DNA of 64,000 nucleotides from Henricia sp. BOLD:AAB3569. Its lineage: Eukaryota > Echinodermata > Asteroidea > Spinulosida > Echinasteridae. Shown here in pieces: positions 1 through 10,900 of this stretch. Numbering within the stretch: the first letter of the stretch is position 1; the number at the start of each line of letters is the position of its first letter. The notes below the pieces were generated by a model, which saw only the letters and a list, made by a program, of their open reading frames with translations, was not told the origin of the DNA and searched no databases. Location of the stretch: positions 175,250 through 239,249 of the forward strand of contig JBBELK010000378.1 in the NCBI GenBank assembly GCA_037783545.1, given 5' to 3'. Position numbers and translations under genes: made by a program.

Positions 1-891
1 CGGGAAATGGCAAAGAAATTTCAAAGTTTAGAAAAAACTGGGTTGAGGCTTCCTGACTGCTCTCACGCAAACCGTGGCTGTCTGTACACACCTCTTTGGG
101 GTACTCCTGAGTTGTGCGCATGCTCAGTCATTCGGACTGTCGTTAACGCACCGCAGCTTGGCTCGGCAATTTGGTCAAAGTGTGGTCCAAACGTCGGCAA
201 ATTTGGAGGTCGAAAAATGTTCCGACGAACTTCAAATTTTGCATGCCCTAAACTCTCTATATTGCGCACTTGTCATAAAAAATTGACAGACTTTCGCCGG
301 GAAATGGCAGAGAAATTTCAAAGTTTAGAAAAAACTGGGTTGAGGCTTCCTGACTGCTCTCACGCAAACCGTGGCTGTCTGTACACACCTCTTTGGGGTA
401 CTCCTGAGTTGTGCGCATGCTCAGTCATTCGGACTGTCGTTAACGCACCGCAGTTTGGCTCGGCAATTTGGTCAAAGTGTGGTCCAAACGTCGGCAAATT
501 TGGAGGTCGAAAAATGTTCCGACGAACTTTAAATTTTGCATGCCCTAAACTCTCTATATTGCGCACTTGTCATAAAAAATTGACAGACTTTCGCCGGGAA
601 ATGGCAGAGAAATTTCAAAGTTTAGAAAAAACTGGGTTGAGGCTTCCTGACTGCTCTCACGCAAACCGTGGCTGTCTGTACACACCTCTTTGGGGTACTC
701 CTGAGTTGTGCGCATGCTCAGTCATTCGGACTGTCGTTAACGCACCGCAGTTTGGCTCGGCAATTTGGTCAAAGTGTGGTCCAAACGTCGGCAAATTTGG
801 AGGTCGAAAAATGTTCCGACGAACTTCAAATTTTGCATGCCCTAAACTCTCTATATTGCGCACTTGTCATATAAAATTGACAGACTTTCGC

Positions 892-1188
892 CGGGAAATG
901 GCAGAGAAATTTCAAAGTTTAGAAAAAACTGGGTTGAGGCTTCCTGACTGCTCTCACGCAAACCGTGGCTGTCTGTACACACCTCTTTGGGGTACTCCTG
1001 AGTTGTGCGCATGCTCAGTCATTCGGACTGTCGTTAACGCACCGCAGTTTGGCTCGGCAATTTGGTCAAAGTGTGGTCCAAACGTCGGCAAATTTGGAGG
1101 TCGAAAAATGTTCCGACGAACTTCAAATTTTGCATGCCCTAAACTCTCTATATTGCGCACTTGTCATAAAAAATTGACAGACTTTCGC
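892..1188 (+). repeat. Reference monomer of the 297-bp satellite
   Basis: This copy carries none of the marker variants used below, so it serves as the unmarked type. Taking the unit to start at CGGGAAATGG, it runs through an A-rich part, a GC-richer middle with AACCGTGGCTG, GTGCGCATGC and GTTAACGCACCGCAG, then AATTTGGAGGTCG, the dyad GTTCCGACGAAC, GCATGCCC, and an A-run after TGTCAT before the next unit. Marked types defined against it are: 'L' (TTTAAATTT in place of TTCAAATTT), 'ata' (CATATAAAA), 'I' (TTCAATTTTT), 'F' (GTCTTCCGG in place of GTCATTCGG), 'gga' (GTCGGAAAATTT), 'N' (CATAACAAA), 'RY' (CTTCGGTATACTCC), 'RD' (CTTCGGGATACTCC) and 'Q' (ATTCAGACTG). Confidence 0.95.
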
Positions 1189-2079
1189 CGGGAAATGGCA
1201 GAGAAATTTCAAAGTTTAGAAAAAACTGGGTTGAGGCTTCCTGACTGCTCTCACGCAAACCGTGGCTGTCTGTACACACCTCTTTGGGGTACTCCTGAGT
1301 TGTGCGCATGCTCAGTCATTCGGACTGTCGTTAACGCACCGCAGTTTGGCTCGGCAATTTGGTCAAAGTGTGGTCCAAACGTCGGCAAATTTGGAGGTCG
1401 AAAAATGTTCCGACGAACTTCAAATTTTGCATGCCCTAAACTCTCTATATTGCGCACTTGTCATAAAAAATTGACAGACTTTCGCCGGGAAATGGCAGAG
1501 AAATTTCAAAGTTTAGAAAAAACTGGGTTGAGGCTTCCTGACTGCTCTCACGCAAACCGTGGCTGTCTGTACACACCTCTTTGGGGTACTCCTGAGTTGT
1601 GCGCATGCTCAGTCTTCCGGACTGTCGTTAACGCATCGCAGTTTGGCTCGGCAATTTGGTCAAAGTGTGGTCCAAACGTCGGCAAATTTGGAGGTCGAAA
1701 AATGTTCCGACGAACTTCAAATTTTGCATGCCCTAAACTCTCTATATTGCGCACTTGTCATAAAAAATTGACAGACTTTCGCCGGGAAATGGCAGAGAAA
1801 TTTCAAAGTTTAGAAAAAACTGGGTTGAGGCTTCCTGACTGCTCTCACGCAAACCGTGGCTGTCTGTACACACCTCTTTGGGGTACTCCTGAGTTGTGCG
1901 CATGCTCAGTCATTCGGACTGTCGTTAACGCACCGCAGTTTGGCTCGGCAATTTGGTCAAAGTGTGGTCCAAACGTCGGAAAATTTGGAGGTCGAAAAAT
2001 GTTCCGACGAACTTCAAATTTTGCATGCCCTAAACTCTCTATATTGCGCACTTGTCATAAAAAATTGACAGACTTTCGC

Positions 2080-5000
2080 CGGGAAATGGCAGAGAAATTT
2101 CAAAGTTTAGAAAAAACTGGGTTGAGGCTTCCAGTCTGTACACACCTCTTTGGGGTACTCCTGAGTTGTGCGCATGCTCAGTCATTCGGACTGTCGTTAA
2201 CGCACCGCAGTTTGGCTCGGCAATTTGGTCAAAGTGTGGTCCAAACGTCGGCAAATTTGGAGGTCGAAAAATGTTCCGACGAACTTCAAATTTTGCATGC
2301 CCTAAACTCTCTATATTGCGCACTTGTCATAAAAAATTGACAGACTTTCGCCGGGAAATGGCAGAGAAATTTCAAAGTTTAGAAAAAACTGGGTTGAGGC
2401 TTCCTGACTGCTCTCACGCAAACCGTGGCTGTCTGTACACACCTCTTTGGGGTACTCCTGAGTTGTGCGCATGCTCAGTCATTCGGACTGTCGTTAACGC
2501 ACCGCAGTTTGGCTCGGCAATTTGGTCAAAGTGTGGTCCAAACGTCGGCAAATTTGGAGGTCGAAAAATGTTCCGACGAACTTCAAATTTTGCATGCCCT
2601 AAACTCTCTATATTGCGCACTTGTCATATAAAATTGACAGACTTTCGCCGGGAAATGGCAGAGAAATTTCAAAGTTTAGAAAAAACTGGGTTGAGGCTTC
2701 CTGACTGCTCTCACGCAAACCGTGGCTGTCTGTACACACCTCTTTGGGGTACTCCTGAGTTGTGCGCATGCTCAGTCATTCGGACTGTCGTTAACGCACC
2801 GCAGTTTGGCTCGGCAATTTGGTCAAAGTGTGGTCCAAACGTCGGCAAATTTGGAGGTCGAAAAATGTTCCGACGAACTTCAAATTTTGCATGCCCTAGA
2901 CTCTCTATATTGCGCACTTGTCATAAAAAATTGACAGACTTTCGCCGGGAAATGGCAGAGAAATTTCAAAGTTTAGAAAAAACTGGGTTGAGGCTTCCTG
3001 ACTGCTCTCACGCAAACCGTGGCTGTCTGTACACACCTCTTTGGGGTACTCCTGAGTTGTGCGCATGCTCAGTCATTCGGACTGTCGTTAACGCACCGCA
3101 GTTTGGCTCGGCAATTTGGTCAAAGTGTGGTCCAAACGTCGGCAAATTTGGAGGTCGAAAAATGTTCCGACGAACTTCAAATTTTGCATGCCCTAAACTC
3201 TCTATATTGCGCACTTGTCATAAAAAATTGACAGACTTTCGCCGGGAAATGGCAGAGAAATTTCAAAGTTTAGAAAAAACTGGGTTGAGGCTTCCTGACT
3301 GCTCTCACGCAAACCGTGGCTGTCTGTACACACCTCTTTGGGGTACTCCTGAGTTGTGCGCATGCTCAGTCTTCCGGACTGTCGTTAACGCATCGCAGTT
3401 TGGCTCGGCAATTTGGTCAAAGTGTGGTCCAAACGTCGGCAAATTTGGAGGTCGAAAAATGTTCCGACGAACTTCAAATTTTGCATGCCCTAAACTCTCT
3501 ATATTGCGCACTTGTCATAAAAAATTGACAGACTTTCGCCGGGAAATGGCAGAGAAATTTCAAAGTTTAGAAAAAACTGGGTTGAGGCTTCCTGACTGCT
3601 CTCACGCAAACCGTGGCTGTCTGTACACACCTCTTTGGGGTACTCCTGAGTTGTGCGCATGCTCAGTCATTCGGACTGTCGTTAACGCACCGCAGTTTGG
3701 CTCGGCAATTTGGTCAAAGTGTGGTCCAAACGTCGGAAAATTTGGAGGTCGAAAAATGTTCCGACGAACTTCAAATTTTGCATGCCCTAAACTCTCTATA
3801 TTGCGCACTTGTCATAAAAAATTGACAGACTTTCGCCGGGAAATGGCAGAGAAATTTCAAAGTTTAGAAAAAACTGGGTTGAGGCTTCCAGTCTGTACAC
3901 ACCTCTTTGGGGTACTCCTGAGTTGTGCGCATGCTCAGTCATTCGGACTGTCGTTAACGCACCGCAGTTTGGCTCGGCAATTTGGTCAAAGTGTGGTCCA
4001 AACGTCGGCAAATTTGGAGGTCGAAAAATGTTCCGACGAACTTCAAATTTTGCATGCCCTAAACTCTCTATATTGCGCACTTGTCATAAAAAATTGACAG
4101 ACTTTCGCCGGGAAATGGCAGAGAAATTTCAAAGTTTAGAAAAAACTGGGTTGAGGCTTCCTGACTGCTCTCACGCAAACCGTGGCTGTCTGTACACACC
4201 TCTTTGGGGTACTCCTGAGTTGTGCGCATGCTCAGTCATTCGGACTGTCGTTAACGCACCGCAGTTTGGCTCGGCAATTTGGTCAAAGTGTGGTCCAAAC
4301 GTCGGCAAATTTGGAGGTCGAAAAATGTTCCGACGAACTTCAAATTTTGCATGCCCTAAACTCTCTATATTGCGCACTTGTCATAAAAAATTGACAGACT
4401 TTCGCCGGGAAATGGCAGAGAAATTTCAAAGTTTAGAAAAAACTGGGTTGAGGCTTCCAGTCTGTACACACCTCTTTGGGGTACTCCTGAGTTGTGCGCA
4501 TGCTCAGTCATTCGGACTGTCGTTAACGCACCGCAGTTTGGCTCGGCAATTTGGTCAAAGTGTGGTCCAAACGTCGGCAAATTTGGAGGTCGAAAAATGT
4601 TCCGACGAACTTCAAATTTTGCATGCCCTAAACTCTCTATATTGCGCACTTGTCATAAAAAATTGACAGACTTTCGCCGGGAAATGGCAGAGAAATTTCA
4701 AAGTTTAGAAAAAACTGGGTTGAGGCTTCCTGACTGCTCTCACGCAAACCGTGGCTGTCTGTACACACCTCTTTGGGGTACTCCTGAGTTGTGCGCATGC
4801 TCAGTCATTCGGACTGTCGTTAACGCACCGCAGTTTGGCTCGGCAATTTGGTCAAAGTGTGGTCCAAACGTCGGCAAATTTGGAGGTCGAAAAATGTTCC
4901 GACGAACTTCAAATTTTGCATGCCCTAAACTCTCTATATTGCGCACTTGTCATAAAAAAATTGACAGACTTTCGCCGGGAAATGGCAGAGAAATTTCAAA

Positions 5001-7624
5001 GTTTAGAAAAAACTGGGTTGAGGCTTCCTGACTGCTCTCACGCAAACCGTGGCTGTCTGTACACACCTCTTTGGGGTACTCCTGAGTTGTGCGCATGCTC
5101 AGTCATTCGGACTGTCGTTAACGCACCGCAGTTTGGCTCGGCAATTTGGTCAAAGTGTGGTCCAAACGTCGGCAAATTTGGAGGTCGAAAAATGTTCCGA
5201 CGAACTTTAAATTTTGCATGCCCTAAACTCTCTATATTGCGCACTTGTCATAAAAAATTGACAGACTTTCGCCGGGAAATGGCAGAGAAATTTCAAAGTT
5301 TAGAAAAAACTGGGTTGAGGCTTCCTGACTGCTCTCACGCAAACCGTGGCTGTCTGTACACACCTCTTTGGGGTACTCCTGAGTTGTGCGCATGCTCAGT
5401 CATTCGGACTGTCGTTAACGCACCGCAGTTTGGCTCGGCAATTTGGTCAAAGTGTGGTCCAAACGTCGGCAAATTTGGAGGTCGAAAAATGTTCCGACGA
5501 ACTTCAAATTTTGCATGCCCTAAACTCTCTATATTGCGCACTTGTCATATAAAATTGACAGACTTTCGCCGGGAAATGGCAGAGAAATTTCAAAGTTTAG
5601 AAAAAACTGGGTTGAGGCTTCCTGACTGCTCTCACGCAAACCGTGGCTGTCTGTACACACCTCTTTGGGGTACTCCTGAGTTGTGCGCATGCTCAGTCAT
5701 TCGGACTGTCGTTAACGCACCGCAGTTTGGCTCGGCAATTTGGTCAAAGTGTGGTCCAAACGTCGGCAAATTTGGAGGTCGAAAAATGTTCCGACGAACT
5801 TCAAATTTTGCATGCCCTAAACTCTCTATATTGCGCACTTGTCATAAAAAATTGACAGACTTTCGCCGGGAAATGGCAGAGAAATTTCAAAGTTTAGAAA
5901 AAACTGGGTTGAGGCTTCCAGTCTGTACACACCTCTTTGGGGTACTCCTGAGTTGTGCGCATGCTCAGTCATTCGGACTGTCGTTAACGCACCGCAGTTT
6001 GGCTCGGCAATTTGGTCAAAGTGTGGTCCAAACGTCGGCAAATTTGGAGGTCGAAAAATGTTCCGACGAACTTCAAATTTTGCATGCCCTAAACTCTCTA
6101 TATTGCGCACTTGTCATAAAAAATTGACAGACTTTCGCCGGGAAATGGCAGAGAAATTTCAAAGTTTAGAAAAAACTGGGTTGAGGCTTCCTGACTGCTC
6201 TCACGCAAACCGTGGCTGTCTGTACACACCTCTTTGGGGTACTCCTGAGTTGTGCGCATGCTCAGTCATTCGGACTGTCGTTAACGCACCGCAGTTTGGC
6301 TCGGCAATTTGGTCAAAGTGTGGTCCAAACGTCGGCAAATTTGGAGGTCGAAAAATGTTCCGACGAACTTCAAATTTTGCATGCCCTAAACTCTCTATAT
6401 TGCGCACTTGTCATAAAAAAATTGACAGACTTTCGCCGGGAAATGGCAGAGAAATTTCAAAGTTTAGAAAAAACTGGGTTGAGGCTTCCTGACTGCTCTC
6501 ACGCAAACCGTGGCTGTCTGTACACACCTCTTTGGGGTACTCCTGAGTTGTGCGCATGCTCAGTCATTCGGACTGTCGTTAACGCACCGCAGTTTGGCTC
6601 GGCAATTTGGTCAAAGTGTGGTCCAAACGTCGGCAAATTTGGAGGTCGAAAAATGTTCCGACGAACTTTAAATTTTGCATGCCCTAAACTCTCTATATTG
6701 CGCACTTGTCATAAAAAATTGACAGACTTTCGCCGGGAAATGGCAGAGAAATTTCAAAGTTTAGAAAAAACTGGGTTGAGGCTTCCTGACTGCTCTCACG
6801 CAAACCGTGGCTGTCTGTACACACCTCTTTGGGGTACTCCTGAGTTGTGCGCATGCTCAGTCATTCGGACTGTCGTTAACGCACCGCAGTTTGGCTCGGC
6901 AATTTGGTCAAAGTGTGGTCCAAACGTCGGCAAATTTGGAGGTCGAAAAATGTTCCGACGAACTTCAAATTTTGCATGCCCTAAACTCTCTATATTGCGC
7001 ACTTGTCATATAAAATTGACAGACTTTCGCCGGGAAATGGCAGAGAAATTTCAAAGTTTAGAAAAAACTGGGTTGAGGCTTCCTGACTGCTCTCACGCAA
7101 ACCGTGGCTGTCTGTACACACCTCTTTGGGGTACTCCTGAGTTGTGCGCATGCTCAGTCATTCGGACTGTCGTTAACGCACCGCAGTTTGGCTCGGCAAT
7201 TTGGTCAAAGTGTGGTCCAAACGTCGGCAAATTTGGAGGTCGAAAAATGTTCCGACGAACTTCAAATTTTGCATGCCCTAAACTCTCTATATTGCGCACT
7301 TGTCATAAAAAATTGACAGACTTTCGCCGGGAAATGGCAGAGAAATTTCAAAGTTTAGAAAAAACTGGGTTGAGGCTTCCTGACTGCTCTCACGCAAACC
7401 GTGGCTGTCTGTACACACCTCTTTGGGGTACTCCTGAGTTGTGCGCATGCTCAGTCATTCGGACTGTCGTTAACGCACCGCAGTTTGGCTCGGCAATTTG
7501 GTCAAAGTGTGGTCCAAACGTCGGCAAATTTGGAGGTCGAAAAATGTTCCGACGAACTTCAATTTTTGCATGCCCTAAACTCTCTATATTGCGCACTTGT
7601 CATAAAAAATTGACAGACTTTCGC
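2080..7624 (+). repeat. 5.5-kb internal duplication, copy 1
   Basis: The monomer order is: 272-bp, ata, variant with CCCTAGACTC (2,898), unmarked, F, gga, 272-bp, unmarked, 272-bp, unmarked with an extra A, L, ata, unmarked, 272-bp, unmarked with extra A, L, ata, unmarked, I. The same order with the same private variants, including CCCTAGACTC, recurs directly downstream. The copy is a higher-order block that contains a smaller duplication of its own (4,406-5,866 resembles the start of 5,867 onward). Confidence 0.88.
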
Positions 7625-7921
7625 CGGGAAATGGCAGAGAAATTTCAAAGTTTAGAAAAAACTGGGTTGAGGCTTCCTGACTGCTCTCACGCAAACCGTG
7701 GCTGTCTGTACACACCTCTTTGGGGTACTCCTGAGTTGTGCGCATGCTCAGTCTTCCGGACTGTCGTTAACGCACCGCAGTTTGGCTCGGCAATTTGGTC
7801 AAAGTGTGGTCCAAACGTCGGAAAATTTGGAGGTCGAAAAATGTTCCGACGAACTTCAAATTTTGCATGCCCTAAACTCTCTATATTGCGCACTTGTCAT
7901 AAAAAATTGACAGACTTTCGC
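7625..7921 (+). repeat. Hybrid F/gga monomer, likely crossover product
   Basis: Elsewhere in the array an F monomer (GTCTTCCGG, usually with GCATCGCAG) is followed by a separate gga monomer (GTCATTCGG, GCACCGCAG, GTCGGAAAATTT). This unit has the F marker at its left and GCACCGCAG plus the gga marker at its right, and it sits where two monomers would be expected. That is the structure left by unequal exchange or deletion between neighbouring units, with the breakpoint between the F marker and GCACCGCAG. F monomers with GCACCGCAG also occur at 20,893 and 23,269, so gene conversion is an alternative for part of the pattern. Confidence 0.75.
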
Positions 7922-10900
7922 CGGGAAATGGCAGAGAAATTTCAAAGTTTAGAAAAAACTGGGTTGAGGCTTCCAGTCTGTACACACCTCTTTGGGGTAC
8001 TCCTGAGTTGTGCGCATGCTCAGTCATTCGGACTGTCGTTAACGCACCGCAGTTTGGCTCGGCAATTTGGTCAAAGTGTGGTCCAAACGTCGGCAAATTT
8101 GGAGGTCGAAAAATGTTCCGACGAACTTCAAATTTTGCATGCCCTAAACTCTCTATATTGCGCACTTGTCATAAAAAATTGACAGACTTTCGCCGGGAAA
8201 TGGCAGAGAAATTTCAAAGTTTAGAAAAAACTGGGTTGAGGCTTCCTGACTGCTCTCACGCAAACCGTGGCTGTCTGTACACACCTCTTTGGGGTACTCC
8301 TGAGTTGTGCGCATGCTCAGTCATTCGGACTGTCGTTAACGCACCGCAGTTTGGCTCGGCAATTTGGTCAAAGTGTGGTCCAAACGTCGGCAAATTTGGA
8401 GGTCGAAAAATGTTCCGACGAACTTCAAATTTTGCATGCCCTAAACTCTCTATATTGCGCACTTGTCATATAAAATTGACAGACTTTCGCCGGGAAATGG
8501 CAGAGAAATTTCAAAGTTTAGAAAAAACTGGGTTGAGGCTTCCTGACTGCTCTCACGCAAACCGTGGCTGTCTGTACACACCTCTTTGGGGTACTCCTGA
8601 GTTGTGCGCATGCTCAGTCATTCGGACTGTCGTTAACGCACCGCAGTTTGGCTCGGCAATTTGGTCAAAGTGTGGTCCAAACGTCGGCAAATTTGGAGGT
8701 CGAAAAATGTTCCGACGAACTTCAAATTTTGCATGCCCTAGACTCTCTATATTGCGCACTTGTCATAAAAAATTGACAGACTTTCGCCGGGAAATGGCAG
8801 AGAAATTTCAAAGTTTAGAAAAAACTGGGTTGAGGCTTCCTGACTGCTCTCACGCAAACCGTGGCTGTCTGTACACACCTCTTTGGGGTACTCCTGAGTT
8901 GTGCGCATGCTCAGTCATTCGGACTGTCGTTAACGCACCGCAGTTTGGCTCGGCAATTTGGTCAAAGTGTGGTCCAAACGTCGGCAAATTTGGAGGTCGA
9001 AAAATGTTCCGACGAACTTCAAATTTTGCATGCCCTAAACTCTCTATATTGCGCACTTGTCATAAAAAATTGACAGACTTTCGCCGGGAAATGGCAGAGA
9101 AATTTCAAAGTTTAGAAAAAACTGGGTTGAGGCTTCCTGACTGCTCTCACGCAAACCGTGGCTGTCTGTACACACCTCTTTGGGGTACTCCTGAGTTGTG
9201 CGCATGCTCAGTCTTCCGGACTGTCGTTAACGCATCGCAGTTTGGCTCGGCAATTTGGTCAAAGTGTGGTCCAAACGTCGGCAAATTTGGAGGTCGAAAA
9301 ATGTTCCGACGAACTTCAAATTTTGCATGCCCTAAACTCTCTATATTGCGCACTTGTCATAAAAAATTGACAGACTTTCGCCGGGAAATGGCAGAGAAAT
9401 TTCAAAGTTTAGAAAAAACTGGGTTGAGGCTTCCTGACTGCTCTCACGCAAACCGTGGCTGTCTGTACACACCTCTTTGGGGTACTCCTGAGTTGTGCGC
9501 ATGCTCAGTCATTCGGACTGTCGTTAACGCACCGCAGTTTGGCTCGGCAATTTGGTCAAAGTGTGGTCCAAACGTCGGAAAATTTGGAGGTCGAAAAATG
9601 TTCCGACGAACTTCAAATTTTGCATGCCCTAAACTCTCTATATTGCGCACTTGTCATAAAAAATTGACAGACTTTCGCCGGGAAATGGCAGAGAAATTTC
9701 AAAGTTTAGAAAAAACTGGGTTGAGGCTTCCAGTCTGTACACACCTCTTTGGGGTACTCCTGAGTTGTGCGCATGCTCAGTCATTCGGACTGTCGTTAAC
9801 GCACCGCAGTTTGGCTCGGCAATTTGGTCAAAGTGTGGTCCAAACGTCGGCAAATTTGGAGGTCGAAAAATGTTCCGACGAACTTCAAATTTTGCATGCC
9901 CTAAACTCTCTATATTGCGCACTTGTCATAAAAAATTGACAGACTTTCGCCGGGAAATGGCAGAGAAATTTCAAAGTTTAGAAAAAACTGGGTTGAGGCT
10001 TCCTGACTGCTCTCACGCAAACCGTGGCTGTCTGTACACACCTCTTTGGGGTACTCCTGAGTTGTGCGCATGCTCAGTCATTCGGACTGTCGTTAACGCA
10101 CCGCAGTTTGGCTCGGCAATTTGGTCAAAGTGTGGTCCAAACGTCGGCAAATTTGGAGGTCGAAAAATGTTCCGACGAACTTCAAATTTTGCATGCCCTA
10201 AACTCTCTATATTGCGCACTTGTCATAAAAAATTGACAGACTTTCGCCGGGAAATGGCAGAGAAATTTCAAAGTTTAGAAAAAACTGGGTTGAGGCTTCC
10301 AGTCTGTACACACCTCTTTGGGGTACTCCTGAGTTGTGCGCATGCTCAGTCATTCGGACTGTCGTTAACGCACCGCAGTTTGGCTCGGCAATTTGGTCAA
10401 AGTGTGGTCCAAACGTCGGCAAATTTGGAGGTCGAAAAATGTTCCGACGAACTTCAAATTTTGCATGCCCTAAACTCTCTATATTGCGCACTTGTCATAA
10501 AAAATTGACAGACTTTCGCCGGGAAATGGCAGAGAAATTTCAAAGTTTAGAAAAAACTGGGTTGAGGCTTCCTGACTGCTCTCACGCAAACCGTGGCTGT
10601 CTGTACACACCTCTTTGGGGTACTCCTGAGTTGTGCGCATGCTCAGTCATTCGGACTGTCGTTAACGCACCGCAGTTTGGCTCGGCAATTTGGTCAAAGT
10701 GTGGTCCAAACGTCGGCAAATTTGGAGGTCGAAAAATGTTCCGACGAACTTCAAATTTTGCATGCCCTAAACTCTCTATATTGCGCACTTGTCATAAAAA
10801 AAATTGACAGACTTTCGCCGGGAAATGGCAGAGAAATTTCAAAGTTTAGAAAAAACTGGGTTGAGGCTTCCTGACTGCTCTCACGCAAACCGTGGCTGTC

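Noticed and set aside
171..192. Pol III A/B boxes, suggesting a tRNA-derived SINE origin
   Set aside because: TGGTCAAAGTG loosely fits an A box, but the nearest B-box-like GGTCCAAAC has two mismatches and lies only about 10 bp away, too close.
219..230. CENP-B box in the monomer
   Set aside because: The TTCG-containing sites (GTTCGTCGGAAC on the minus strand, ATTCGGACTGTCG, TTTCGCCGGGAAA) do not fit the spacing of the essential CENP-B core (TTCG, then A, then CGGG).
63..269. Repeated 68-70 codon open frames on both strands in nearly every monomer
   Set aside because: They are shadows of the same monomer in other frames, present because the unit is duplicated, with no independent support.
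7..2340. Long open frames in the satellite (777, 643, 458, 905 and 3,335 codons and similar) as genes for a repeat protein
   Set aside because: They translate the 297-bp monomer in one stop-free frame. They begin and end wherever a 272-bp unit, an extra A or a stop substitution happens to fall, and they lack any recognisable domain or gene context.
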